A stretch of 64,000 nucleotides of DNA from Diploptera punctata (GCA_030220185.1 JASPKZ010007297.1:1644001-1708000), one strand, 5' to 3'; shown: positions 22,495 to 32,949, counted from the stretch's first letter. Notes: generated from the letters alone by a model not told the origin. Program-made: numbers and translations.

Positions 22495-22625
22495 TTCATA
22501 ATTATGATGATCTTGATGTAGATTTTCGGGCTGTAGGCCGTGGTCGTGAGGCTTGTAGTTCCCCGACGTTTCGCCAGAGACTGCGTCTGGCATCCTCATG
22601 GGTTGTCTTGAGTCTACGTGAATAC
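22495..22625 (+). repeat. unclassified repeat segment
   Basis: TAGTTCCCCGACGTTTCGCC and AGAGACTGCGTCTGGCATCC form the kind of text that recurs widely in arthropod repeats (possibly Penelope-like). No second copy in this window, so only a weak call. Confidence 0.25.
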
Positions 22626-23404
22626 ATCTTCATAATTTATCAACTTTTTTATATTATAAGAAATGTCCACTTTAACCTCCATATTCGGATAAAGTGGACC
22701 CCAGAATCCACCTTAGCTTTTGGTCTATTTTTAAGTTCAATTACTCTATTAATTTATACAGACAGACACATATTAAAGTGAAAATATTTATGACTGATCA
22801 TAATTAAAAAGCGTTGATATTTATTTAATGTTTTGAAAAATTATTGTTGATTATTTATTATATCATTCACACGTCATTCAACTGCAGAAAGCGACGGTCT
22901 TTTGGTTTAGTAAAATTACAAGGATATTAAATAAAGTTAATTAAGTGAATGCTTTTTACAGATAGCATCCTCATTGATAAAATATAAGTATACGTGTAAA
23001 GTGGACCCAGAGGGTCCACATTAACCGAATTCCTTGGTTATATTTAATTATTTCATTCAACCACCATGTCACATAACATCTAACCAAACCCGTCATTATA
23101 TTAAAACAGCATCTACATAATACAATATAGTTAGGAGTTCTTTCAACATTTGTAATGTTCAATAGTAGAAATTAAGAATTAATTCTTAGCTTGAAAAACT
23201 TTTAAATTGGTCATTTTCATAAATATCACAAATAAACCCTTCTTCGCACAAAAAATAAAGGAAACTGGCCTTGAACCCGTCAAAGTTGATGAGGGGAAGA
23301 AGTTAAAATATTTTCTGTTCGAGGGCAGCACAAATTAAAGAAGATATTAACAGGTTCCACACAAACAGAAGGGTCCACATTACCCGAACTTCCCTATACT
23401 AAGA

Positions 23405-24660
23405 AATTGGAACTGAAAGTAAACATCAATGAAACTAAATATATGTTCACACATATAAATAGATTATATAATGATATATGGAATGACCGATAGTAGATTA
23501 TTACTATAGTCCCTCATGGCAAAACATATTCTAATGAAGGCTGCAGCTATAGTTATAACCCCTATAGATGAAGTGTGTAAAAAATTAAATGAACCGTAAT
23601 ATATCCCACGGGAAATGGACAATTAATGACAAATTAGGGAAATTTTGAAGAAGTGGCTGAATTCAATTAGAAGAGGAAATTAAAGAAAAATTGGTAAATG
23701 GGAATAAAGCTTATTTTCCAAATTTAAAAGCAAATTAATAACAAAAACAGCAAAAATAGGGTTATACAAAGCACTCATTAGACCAGTTGTTACATATGCT
23801 AGTCAACCTTGGGTCCTAAATGAAACAATAAAACTATTAATTTTTGAAAGGAAAATTTTAAGAAGAATATTTGGACCAAATAGAGGAACTGATAACTGTT
23901 GGAGAATCAAAACAAAAACGAACTAAACAAATTAATCAACAGTCAAAATAAGATCTCTCAGAATTAGTTGGCTTGGATATTTGATAAGAATGGATGATCA
24001 GAGACTGGTCAGGAAGCTCTATAAATGGAAACCTATAGGAGGCAGAGCAGTTGGAAGACCGAAGATCAGATGGGAGGATGAAATATAGGCTAAGTTCTGG
24101 AAATACATGTTAACTTATTATGGCATTACAGGGACTCTTGCCATCCCACCTTCTCTAAAAGAAACGTTAAACTGAAAATATATAAAAATGTTATCCCAGT
24201 TGAATTATATGGATGCGAAACATAGACTCTTACCTTATGTGAGGATAAAACATTACTAGTATTTGAGAATAAAGTTCTTAGGAAAACTTTTGGATCAAAC
24301 AGAGATGAACAGACAGGCTAATGGAGAAGACTACATAACAGTAAGCTACATGATCCTTATGGGAAACCAGATGTAATAAGAAGAGTCAAGTCTCGTAGAT
24401 TGCAATGGGCAGGACATGTGACACGAATTGGTATGAAAAAGGGGCATGGAGATTCTTATAGGAAGACCAGAGGGAAAACGTCCAGTAGGCAGGCCAAGAA
24501 TGATGTGGGAGAATAATATTAACCATGATTTGAGGGTAGTGGATTATAGAGGAGTTGTATGGAAAACATTAGCTCAGGATAGGGATATACGGAGAGCTTA
24601 TTTCCGAGCGGCCCATGGGTTCCATAGTGCCAGTAAATGTGGGTTACGTTTTTTTCGAAA
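23405..24660 (+). pseudogene. mosaic RTE-A 3' region with a second LINE embedded
   Basis: 23405-23680 and 24095-24650 match RTE-A (KLGLEVNISKTKY-like, GNFEEVAEFN, KVLRKTFGSNRDEQTG, GRPRMMWENNINHDLRVVDY, ending CATAGTGCCAGTAAATG). Between them, 23685-24090 encodes a different LINE C-terminus: LYKALIRPVVTYASQPWVLN, FERKILRRIFGPNR, WLGYLIRMDDQRLVRKLYKW, GRPKIRWEDEI. The join at about 24090 is abrupt. All frames are broken. Confidence 0.65.
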
Positions 24661-24689
24661 TATGCCAGTAAATTTCACTACAACTACTA

Positions 24690-24860
24690 TAAATACTCCT
24701 GTCGTTTCGTTATCATTTATTACCCATCTTACCATCCGGGTAACATAACCCTGCCATACACACATGCCCCAAACTCAGAAGTGAGTCACAATTTCACGAA
24801 TACCAGGAAATGATGTTAAAAATGTTGCAAAAGAACTTGGTGGCATTGGAGAAACAAAAA
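24690..24860 (+). mobile_element. SINE tail B fragment
   Basis: Tail B only (ATCATTTATTACCCATCTTA, CCGGGTAACATAACCC, AGAAGTGAGTCACAA, GAACTTGGTGGCATT). No head; 5'-truncated. Confidence 0.6.
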
Positions 24861-25158
24861 TATATAGGTTTTCAACTGAAGTTAGTTACCGTGGGGGATT
24901 AACATGTTGATTTCTCTTAAGAGAGGCAATGGGTGAAATTCCTATTTTCCACAATTTTATAGATAGAAACTTATTTTTTGTTATATGTAATGAACTATAT
25001 AAGTTTAATTTCTGTAGCATCAATAGTTTTTAATATCTATTAGTTTTTAAACTATTCAGATTTTAGTTTTAACAAAAGATACTTTTTAAAATCTATCTCT
25101 TTGTCATGTCTGAGGTAAAATGTTAAAAAATATATACTTACTTACTTACTCACTGGCA

Positions 25159-28005
25159 CTATCGAACCCGTAGGTTCATGGCCGCTCGGGCATAAGCTTT
25201 CCATACATCCCTATCCTGAGCTAATGCTTTCCAATCATTCCCTGTATAATCTACTTCCCTCAAATCATAGTTAATGTTGTTCTCCCACCTCATTCTTGGT
25301 CTACCAACTGGGCGTTTTCCCTCTGGCTTTCCTACAAGAAGCTTCCATGCACGTCTTTCATTCCCCATACGTGCAACATGTCCTGCCCATCGCAGTCTAC
25401 GAGACTTAACTGTTCTTATTATATCTGGCTTCCTATAAAGACCATGTAGTTCATTGTTATGTAGTCTTCTCCATTCACCTGTCTGTTCATCTCTCTTTGG
25501 TCCAAAAATTTTCCTAAGAACTTTATTCTCAAATACTCGTAATCTCCTTTCCTCCCTTAAAGTAAGAGTCCATGTTTCGCACCCATATAATATAACTGGT
25601 AGAATAATAGTTTTATATATTTTCAGTTTAACGTTTTTTGAAAGGAGTTGGGACATCAAGAGTCTCTGCAATGCATAATAGCATGCATTTCCAGAATTGA
25701 GCCTATGTTTAATTTCTTTGTGCATCTCATTCCTATTTGTGATTATTGTTCCTAGGTATTTGAATTCAGCCACTTCCTCAAAATTTCCCTCATTTGTCAT
25801 TAGCTGTCCATTTCCATTATATACTGAATTTCTACGTGTGACCATATATTTAGTTTTACTGATATTTACTTCCAGTCCCAATTTCTTAGTGTTACTCAAT
25901 AGTGTGTGCGTGTTGGCCTTTAGTATCTCCTCGCTATCGGCCAGTAGTACTACATCATCAGCATAAACTAACAGCTTATTAATACCATTCAGTTGTAAGC
26001 CTTCCTCATTCTCTAAAGATTTAATGGCATGCTCTAGTACAAAATTAAATAGTAGAGGAGATAGTGCATCTCCTTGCTTCAACCCATTCTGGATTTCAAA
26101 AGTGTCTGAAAACTGTTTGCCTACACGCACCCTACTCTTTGAGCCATTTAGACACATTCGTATAAGTCTAACTAACTTTTTAGGAATTCCGAACTCCAGC
26201 AGGATACTATATAACTTCTCCCTCTTAATTGAATCATATGCTTTTTTGAAGTCTACATATAGTTGATGTACAGTACCATTATATTCCCATTTCTTTTCTA
26301 AAATCTGTCTTATACTAAAAATCTGATCTGTTGTAGACCTGTTTCTTCTAAATGCACATTGATGATCTCCTAGAATGTCATCAATATAGGGAGTAAGTCT
26401 GCTTACTAATATATTTGTTAGAATTTTGTACGAAGTTGAAAGTAATGAGATGCCCCTGTAGTTGTTGCAATCAGTTTTATCTCCTTTCTTATAAATTGGT
26501 ACGATAATTGATTCCTTCCATTCATCTGGAAGAGCTTCTTTTTCCCAAATCATACTAAGCAACCAGCGTATCTTGTCCATCAATTTTTCTCCCCCTGATT
26601 TTATCAGTTCTGCTGGGATCTCATCTGAACCTGATGCTTTATACATCTTCAATTTTTCAATCGCCATTTCAACCTCTAATGCACTTGGCTCTGCGACTAG
26701 CATTTCTGCTGTCTGTAACTTATCCTCCTCAATGTCCTGTTCTGTATGTACATTTAATAGCTGATTAAAGTAACTTTTCCATCTATTTAATATACTCCTA
26801 GAATCTGCAATCATATCCCCATTTTCATTCCGAATTATGTTTGTTCTAGCCTGAAACCCTTTCTTCTCTATACTAATTCCCTGATATAATTCTCTAATGT
26901 TCCTATTTTTTGCATTCATTTCAAGATCATTAATCTTCTCTCTCAAATATTCCCTCTTTTTACTCTTTAGTAACTTGGTGGTTTCCCGTCTAACACTACC
27001 CAATTGCTCTAAATTTACCTCATTTGGCTCGTGTAACCATTTCATTTTTGCTAGCTTTCTTTTCTTTACAATGTCGGCACATTCCTCATCAAACCATTTC
27101 TTGTTTTGCCTCTTTTTTAAACAACCAATGCTTTCTGATGCTGACAATTTAATAGTATCTCTTATAGCCTCCCATTCTTTATTTATATCAGTTTCTTCTT
27201 CGTTTGCCACATTGTCATCTGAAGATTCCAGTACTTCAAATCTATTAGCAATTTTGATTTGGTATTCTTGCCGCATTTCATCATTTTTCAAGTTTTTTAA
27301 TTCATATTTTACAGAATCATCTTTAGCGTTTGTTCCTCTCATAAGCGATAGCCGTTGTCTGATTTTCACTCTGACCAGATGATGATCCGAATTGCAGTCT
27401 GTCCCTCTAACTGATCTAACATCAATGATGCTACTGTGCCAGCGTTTATCCACTAATACATGATCTATCTGGTTCCGAGTTTCTCCATCTGGGGACGTCC
27501 AGGTGTATTTATGAATATCCTTATGCTGAAATGTTGTGCTCTTAACAATGAGATTCTTTGATGTGGCAAATGTGACTAATCTAACCCCGTTGTCGTTACT
27601 ATCTTCATGAAGACTGAATTTGCCTATTGTTGGTTTGAATATATCTTCCCGCCCCACTTTTGCATTAAAATCTCCTAAGACAATTTTCATATGATATCGT
27701 GAAAGGCTATCAAATAAGCATTCTAATTCTTCATAGAACTCATCCTTGATCTTGTCATCTTTATCTTCTGTGGGGGCATGTACATTTACAATTATAAAAT
27801 CATGTCGTTTACCCTTTAGAATTATGTATGATATCCTATCACTAACAAACTTAATATCTCGGATAGAGGATAGGATCCTCCTTCTGACTAAAAAACCCGT
27901 TCCAAATGCAGGTCTTTCTGCACCCCCATAGTATAATGCAAAGCTTCCTGATTCCTGACTACCTTCTCCTGGCCACCTAACTTCCTGTAAAGCGACTATA
28001 TCCAA
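25159..28005 (-). CDS. RTE-A endonuclease/reverse transcriptase, 948 codons open
   Basis: Nicks target DNA and copies element RNA at the nick. Residues 1-215 are an APE-type endonuclease: LQEVRW (Glu8), GDFNAKVG (111-118), NQIDHVLVD (178-186), NSDHHLV (205-211). Residues about 450-760 are the reverse transcriptase: VDFKKAYDS (584-592, Asp585), QNGLKQGDALSP (639-650), YADDVV (681-686, catalytic Asp pair). Residues 800-948 are the C-terminal region with GRPRMRWENN. The first codon shown is TTG, not a real start: the true ATG lies upstream at about 28196, in another frame after a 1-base loss near 28059. Catalytic residues appear intact. Confidence 0.9.
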   Translation of the reverse strand: MDIVALQEVRWPGEGSQESGSFALYYGGAERPAFGTGFLVRRRILSSIRDIKFVSDRISYIILKGKRHDFIIVNVHAPTEDKDDKIKDEFYEELECLFDSLSRYHMKIVLGDFNAKVGREDIFKPTIGKFSLHEDSNDNGVRLVTFATSKNLIVKSTTFQHKDIHKYTWTSPDGETRNQIDHVLVDKRWHSSIIDVRSVRGTDCNSDHHLVRVKIRQRLSLMRGTNAKDDSVKYELKNLKNDEMRQEYQIKIANRFEVLESSDDNVANEEETDINKEWEAIRDTIKLSASESIGCLKKRQNKKWFDEECADIVKKRKLAKMKWLHEPNEVNLEQLGSVRRETTKLLKSKKREYLREKINDLEMNAKNRNIRELYQGISIEKKGFQARTNIIRNENGDMIADSRSILNRWKSYFNQLLNVHTEQDIEEDKLQTAEMLVAEPSALEVEMAIEKLKMYKASGSDEIPAELIKSGGEKLMDKIRWLLSMIWEKEALPDEWKESIIVPIYKKGDKTDCNNYRGISLLSTSYKILTNILVSRLTPYIDDILGDHQCAFRRNRSTTDQIFSIRQILEKKWEYNGTVHQLYVDFKKAYDSIKREKLYSILLEFGIPKKLVRLIRMCLNGSKSRVRVGKQFSDTFEIQNGLKQGDALSPLLFNFVLEHAIKSLENEEGLQLNGINKLLVYADDVVLLADSEEILKANTHTLLSNTKKLGLEVNISKTKYMVTRRNSVYNGNGQLMTNEGNFEEVAEFKYLGTIITNRNEMHKEIKHRLNSGNACYYALQRLLMSQLLSKNVKLKIYKTIILPVILYGCETWTLTLREERRLRVFENKVLRKIFGPKRDEQTGEWRRLHNNELHGLYRKPDIIRTVKSRRLRWAGHVARMGNERRAWKLLVGKPEGKRPVGRPRMRWENNINYDLREVDYTGNDWKALAQDRDVWKAYARAAMNLRVR

Positions 28006-28060
28006 GGGCGATTTATCTAATTCCCGCGTTAATATCTCTAGTGCCCCGCTATTGTATAAG

Positions 28061-28196
28061 TCCTAACATTCCATGTTCCTAGGAACATGTCCCTGTGTTT
28101 GAGCCTTTGGCATGGGTTCCCTGAAGTAGTCCCCGCCGGGAGAACCGGATGGGGGACTATTTGACCTCCGGAAAATTTTACCCCAGTTGAACCCAT
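28061..28196 (-). CDS. N-terminal piece of the RTE-A ORF, separated by a frameshift
   Basis: From ATG at 28196 the frame reads MGSTGVKFSGGQIVPHP and on to FLGTWNVRT, the first conserved endonuclease segment. In the copy at 12396-12935 the next bases are AGGACTTTATAC; here they are AGGACTTATAC, one T fewer, so the reading frame is lost and the following LYNSGAL segment is in the 948-codon frame. Confidence 0.7.
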
Positions 28197-28394
28197 GTCC
28201 GCATTTCTTGACGGTTGTATTTTTACGGTGAAAGATCGTCACTCTTTCGACCAAGGTACTTATTTCGTCTGGCTTATCACCTTCGACCAGTCCGGCATGG
28301 GTAACCCTATCGGTAGCAATGCTACCACCGGCATAGCTCTCAGATCATTTAAACACGCAAGCCACTCCACCACGACAAGGTAAAGATACCATGG
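28197..28394 (-). promoter_or_regulatory. RTE-A 5' leader with nested hairpins
   Basis: Begins CCATGGTATCTTTACCTTGT and CGTGGTGGAGTGGCTTGCG. It contains GGTAGC-ATT-GCTACC and GGGTTACCC enclosed by CCGG...CCGG, conserved in the copies at 28925 and partly at 42340. An internal promoter must lie here if the copy is active. RTE relatives can carry HDV-like ribozymes at this position, but I could not fit that fold. Confidence 0.45.
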
Positions 28395-28403
28395 AAAAAT
28401 ATA

Positions 28404-28491
28404 AACTTAGATTCAATATAATGTGTATAATAATATATTTATTTCACTTTTTTATTATTTTCCTAAGAGAGATAGAAAAAATAATGTACTG

Positions 28492-28537
<46 letters not shown>

Positions 28538-28909
28538 ATTTTTGGTATTTTTATATTTTATCTTGATAAATTTTTATATATAAAAATTATGACTACCTCA
28601 TTTCATTAGAGTTTCTAGAACATTCTACAAACATTTCAGACCCATATTGTAAAAATTATAGGAGAAGATAGATTTTGAACATAACAATATTCACTTTATA
28701 TAGAAATACGAGTATTAAAAAAATGAATTTTAAAGTGTTCATGCATGTTATGGATAGTAATATGAAAATAGACTATTAAAAGTCTGATCAGGTCCAGGAG
28801 AATTTAAAATGAGACAAATAAACTTGACAGACCAGGAAGGCAATAACCGTAAACTATAATATTATCATTGTAGCTAAAGTCCCTATAATGGGGATTTAAA
28901 TAGGACCGC
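28404..28909. other. AT-rich DNA with a (TA)n tract
   Basis: 28497-28535 is (TA)n. Otherwise no gene, repeat family or terminal structure recognised between the two RTE-A insertions. Confidence 0.5.
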
Positions 28910-28924
28910 TATTTAAATATGACG

Positions 28925-29328
28925 CCCTCCATGGTATCTTTACCTTGTCGTGGTGGAGTGGCTTGCGTGCTTAAATGATCCTGAGAGCTATGCCGGCGGT
29001 AGCATTGCTACCGATAGGGTTACCCATGCCGGACTGGTCAAAGGTGATAAGCCAGACGAAAAAAAGTACCTTGGTCGAAAGAGTGACGATATTTTACCGT
29101 AAAAATACAACCGTCAAGAAATGCGGACATAGTTCAACTGGGGTAAAATTTTCAGCAGGTCAAATAGTCCCCCATTCGGTTTCCGGGCGGAGACTACTTC
29201 AGGGAACCCATGCCAAAGGCTCAAACATAGGGACATGTTCCTAGGAATTTTCTCAGGATATGGATGTATGGAGAGCTTATGTCCGCGCGGCCATGAACGT
29301 ACGGATTCGATAGTGCCAGTGAGTTAGT
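28925..29328 (+). mobile_element. internally deleted RTE-A derivative, 404 bp
   Basis: 5' leader (CCCTCCATGGTATCTTTACC through ACATGTTCCTAGGAA) joined at about 29249 to the 3' end (CTCAGGATATGGATGTATGG through GATAGTGCCAGTGAGTTAG). All catalytic sequence is gone. A 15-bp direct repeat TATTTAAATATGACG (28910-28924, 29329-29343) is a strong target duplication, so this short form inserted by retrotransposition. Confidence 0.88.
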
Positions 29329-29534
29329 TATTTAAATATGACGTCATTATACTATGTTCTAAGTGTCATAGGTTTATAAAACTTTGGCAATATACGAGTT
29401 TAAAGAAAGGTAGGCCTACATGTATTTTTCCCTACAAAAAACAAATAAGATTTAAACCAAAAATTGTCAATTTTCACCCATTGCCCCCCTTAAAGGATGA
29501 GTCGTCCGAATCATCACGTGTATGATTCACATAG

Positions 29535-29860
29535 TCGGCCGTAGTGGACTAATGGTCATGCTCCTTGCCTCTGGTCCCGAGAGACGCGGGTCCATACCCG
29601 GCCGGGGTCTATGTATTTTCTTAAGACGGAAACCCCCCAGGAGTAATACAGGAACGTTTAGCCGTGGGTTCTGTGATGAAGATTTTCAGGCTCATAAAAG
29701 ATCCTCAAGCCTGAATAAAAAGGCTTCCAAGCAAAATTTACCGATCTCATCATCCTAGTAACACCTTAATTGCCTGCTGGATGTCTCATTGGTTGCATAC
29801 CATTCATGACATCTGTGGGCAAATAAGAGTAACTAGTTTAACTTAGGCTAACAAAGGAGA
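29535..29860 (+). mobile_element. SINE R, copy 1
   Basis: Head GGCCGTAGTGGACTAATGG, GCTCCTTGCCTCTGG, B-box-like GGTCCATACCCGGCC, then GATTTTCAGGCTCATAAAAG, AAGCAAAATTTACCGA, and a tail with CATGACATCTGTGGGC. Other copies at 53574 and 59333. Confidence 0.7.
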
Positions 29861-29904
29861 GGCTATGGCTCAACATTGGGTTGTTATACCATTATAGATA
29901 GAAT

Positions 29905-30435
29905 AGAATAGATTTATTTAGCCTGGTGGAGTTAAGGCCATGTGGTCTTCTCTTCCACTCACCAGGACAAACATATGTTACACATAAATAAATATAAAAA
30001 ATTACAATAATAGTCATACTAAACAATTAATTATCTGTCAAATTGAATAATAATGAAAATAATGTCTAATAATACAATAAAATTAAATACAATTAAAATT
30101 AAATTAGTGATAGAATAAATACAGAAAGGAATAACAGCTCGAATCTACTATACATAAACAGAAAAGAAAGAAAAAAATACAAAGAAAGTAATAAACTATG
30201 ATGAATTAATCTATCGCTTTTTATACAAGGCATTAGGTAAATAATATATTAACAAATCTTAAAACTATTTTTATTAAATAATGAAAAAAACAAATTATTA
30301 ATTTTAAAAGAATAATATTAGTGAGTTGTTTATGTTAATAATTTTACTTTCAATTTGTTTCTGAAAGATTGTAAAGTTTGGCAGTCTCTGACATAGGGTG
30401 TAAGGGAATTCCATTTTCTAGCAAGAGAAATAGAC
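29905..30435 (-). pseudogene. jockey-like LINE 3' end
   Basis: Minus strand: CARKWNS-like residues (TTTCTAGCAAGAGAAAT, 30412-30430) and DCQTLQSFRNKL-like C-terminus, then a 3' region with TCTTCCACTCACCAG and GAGTTAAGGCCATGTGG on the plus strand, matching the 3' end at 21100-21145. 5'-truncated. Confidence 0.6.
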
Positions 30436-30447
30436 AGATAGATAATT

Positions 30448-30645
30448 CACTTACTTCAAATCATGGTTGCTTGTTGTTCTCCTACCTCATTCTACTGCGC
30501 ACTTCATTCTATGGTTTTCATTAAAGGAGTTTCCATGCTCCTCTTCCACTCCCCATTCGTAACACACGTTCAGCCCATCGCACCGCAATCTACGAAACTT
30601 AACTGGTTTCCCATAAAGATCATGTAGCTCACTGTTATATAACAT
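30448..30645 (-). pseudogene. RTE-A 3' fragment
   Basis: Matches the RTE-A C-terminal coding region from NNxELHDLYGKP to the QYLRE-like segment, with deletions; adjoins a second fragment in the same orientation. Confidence 0.6.
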
Positions 30646-30647
30646 AA

Positions 30648-30937
30648 TAACTAACCAACTCACTGGCACTGTTGAACCCATAGGTTCATGACCGCGCGGA
30701 CATAAGCTCTCCATACATCCCTATCCTGAACTGATGTTTTCCAATCATTCCCTGTATAATCTACTACCCTCAAATATTGCTTAATGTTATTCTCCCACTC
30801 ATTCTTGGTCCACCAACTGGGCGTTTTCCCTCTGGTTTTCCTACAAGAAACTTCCATGCACATCTTTCATTCCCAATTCGTGCCACATGTCCCGCCCATC
30901 GCATTCTACGAGACTTAGCTGTTCTTATTACATCGGT
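30648..30937 (-). pseudogene. RTE-A 3' end, second fragment in tandem
   Basis: Starts at the family end (GTTGAACCCATAGGTTCATG) and runs to AGACTTAGCTGTTCTTATTA. Encodes WENNIKQYLRVVDYTGNDWK and QDRDVWRAYVRA. Two 3' ends side by side indicate one insertion next to another. Confidence 0.7.
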
Positions 30938-30949
30938 AACATAATAATA

Positions 30950-30952
30950 GTA

Positions 30953-31013
<61 letters not shown>
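30950..31013 (+). repeat. (TAA)n microsatellite
   Basis: Simple-repeat tail of the minus-strand jockey-like LINE that follows. Confidence 0.9.
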
Positions 31014-31014
<1 letters not shown>

Positions 31015-31146
31015 GCTTTATTTTACAGACTTAATACCATAAGGCCTTATTTACCACTCAACCAGGATAGAAAAAATACAAAAATTATTATTCTTTCATC
31101 TAAATAACAATATTGCATGGTACGAATCTACAATATAATTATTACA

Positions 31147-32672
31147 ACTAGCTAATACCCGGCGTCCGTTGCTACGCCTAAATATATGAAATATTAAAGG
31201 TTGAATAAATTGTATAGTATACGCTGAGACGAACCAAACATGGCGGTTGCTAATCAGTTTTTTTAATTTCGGATTTTCAGGTAAACCTTCACTTCTAATT
31301 GTCGGATTTCGCTCATTTTTTTATAATACCTACCTCGAATTATTTTAATATGATATACTGAGTTTTGTAGTAAAACATCGACAATTGTGACCGCTAGAGC
31401 GATTTTTAAATTTTCACTCCAGGTGAACTCCTACACCTAATGGTTTTAGAGCGTCCAATTGTGAATCTGAAACATCCAGGGACCCACTCAAACATATAAA
31501 GAATATCATCGAGATCGATCCAGTCGTTTAGGCAGTTTTTAATTTCGTATTTTAGGTAAACCTCCACTTCTAATTGTCGGATTTCACTCATTTTTTTACA
31601 CCTACCTCGGTTTATTTTAATAGGATATACTAATAGTCCAAGATCCGGCTGCAAGATTACTACGTTCATCGAGTGTATGAACAAAATTCTTTTTTCATAA
31701 AATTGTGAAGGACTGAATACATTTTTGCCGAGCTGCCTATTAAAATTCGGCCGCCAGTATGTTTAATTAAAATAGCTATAATTAATTTACTTATTCGAAA
31801 TAATTCTATTCACTTGTTATTAAAATAAATTATAATCCAGTTCGCAGAAATCGATGTATAGAGCTTGAAAAGTTTTGTTTGCCATTGCACACTTGGCCGT
31901 AAACCTCCTCGAGGCTATAGCAGACTGTGACACCAACCAGTAATAAAATGGCGGTAAGTACGTATTTATTGTTTTATATTGTTCCCTCGCAGCGGGAAGT
32001 AAAACCACTGCCCTTTATGTATACTGCGTACAATGTATATACACAAATATATCCAAAAGATAGTGTTAATATACATTATACGAAAGAAATCACAGTATTT
32101 TAAATGAACTGAACTATATTTGAAACAAATTAAAACAATAAATACGTACTTACCGCCATTTTATTACTGATTGGCGTCACAGCCTGCTGTAGCCGCGATG
32201 AAATTTACGGCCAAGTGTGCAATGACATCTAAAACTTTTCAAGCTCTATATATCGATTTCTGCTAACTGGGTTATAATTTATTTTAATGACAAGTGAATC
32301 AATGTATTTCGAATAAGTAAATTAATTATATTTTAATTAAATACACTAACTGCCGAATTTTAATAGGCATTCACAAGTTTATGAAAAAAAAAAAAAGGTT
32401 TTGTTCATACACTCGACGAACGTAGTAATCTTGTAGCCGGATCTTGGACTATGAGTTTCGTTGTGAAACATCGACAAATGTGGCCGCAAGAACGATTTTT
32501 AAATTTTCACTTCAGGTGAACTCCTATACCTAATGGTTTTAGAGAGTCCAATTGTAAATCTAAACCATCCAGGGACCCACTCAAACACACACGAAAAATC
32601 ATCAAAATCGGTCAAGCCATTTTCGAGATTTTGCGATACTAACACACGGCAATTAATTTTTATACAAGTATA
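31147..32672 (+). repeat. M repeat with internal duplication and a nested fold-back
   Basis: Starts ACTAGCTAATACCCGGCG. The block TAAACCTYCACTTCTAATTG ... TTTATTTTAATAGGATATAC occurs twice (31265-31395, 31550-31632). It then resumes after the fold-back at about 32453 (GAGTTTCGTTGTGAAACATC) and runs to the end (CACACGGCAATTAATTTTTA). The distal text AAATCGGTCAAGCCATTTTC recalls 3' ends of insect RTE-type elements, but no ORF supports a class. Confidence 0.55.
31633..32452. mobile_element. fold-back element, 820 bp with about 340-bp arms
   Basis: Left end ATAGTCCAAGATCCGGCTGC, right end (reverse complement) ATAGTCCAAGATCCGGCTAC. Arms run about 31633-31975 and 32118-32452 and share AATTCGG, CATTGCACACTTGGCCGT, and AATAAAATGGCGGTAAGTAC. 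The loop (31976-32117) holds GCGGGAAGTAAAACCACTG. It splits an M repeat. Part of it recurs at 59088-59331. No coding capacity; target duplication unclear. Confidence 0.75.
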
Positions 32673-32949
32673 TAGGTATATTTGGATTTAATCTATATTT
32701 AATGAATAAAATATAAAATGTACAAGATAGAAAAATAAAACTGTTAATGACAGAATAGTTCTCTAGAAAAGAAATGATTTAACAACAAATAAATGTATAA
32801 ACGTGACTTAACGGTAACAAGTGTGCGGCAGTCCTTGATATCCTGAGGGAGGGAATTCCAGGAACAGACAGAGGCTACTGTGAAAGAAGTAGAATACGAG
32901 GATTGTTAGCAGACTGTTATCTTGTGACCTAGTGTCAATATTGTGGTAA

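Larger units (their letters stand above)
21922..23394. mobile_element. TA-flanked inverted-repeat element, 1.47 kb, with internal GTGGACC motifs
   Basis: Left end GAAGAACTTCGGGTAATTTG, right end (reverse complement) GGGAAGTTCGGGTAATGTGG, each followed by GACCC. TA dinucleotides flank both (21920-21921, 23395-23396), as for Tc1/mariner/pogo elements. AAAGTGGACCC-like motifs recur at 22666, 22689, 22998 and 23018 in both orientations. No transposase remains. It also contains the repeat at 22080-22425. Confidence 0.55.
25135..28394 (-). mobile_element. RTE-A, near full-length LINE retrotransposon, 3.26 kb
   Basis: Complete unit on the minus strand: 5' leader (28394-28197), one frameshifted ORF, and a 3' end with a (TAAG)-type tail (25135-25150). 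It is flanked by a 9-bp AAAAATATA repeat (25126-25134, 28395-28403), consistent with a target-site duplication. The 3.2-kb size, single ORF and absence of poly-A fit the RTE clade. It is the reference for at least a dozen fragments here. Its open frame suggests recent insertion. Confidence 0.88.
31014..32935 (-). pseudogene. jockey-like LINE 3' end, interrupted by an M repeat
   Basis: 31014-31140 carries the 3' signature (TAATACCATAAGGCCTTATT, CCACTCAACCAGG). 32690-32935 carries the coding end (GTGCGGCAGTCCTTGATATC, GGGAATTCCAGGAACAGAC), reading WNSLPQDIKDCRT-like on the minus strand. The stretch between is a later insertion. Confidence 0.6.

Noticed and set aside
25454..27931. Several plus-strand frames opposite the RTE-A ORF
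   Set aside because: Antisense shadows of the LINE coding sequence.
28261..28394. HDV-like ribozyme at the RTE-A 5' end
   Set aside because: Known in some RTE relatives, but I could not assign the P1-P4 double pseudoknot here.
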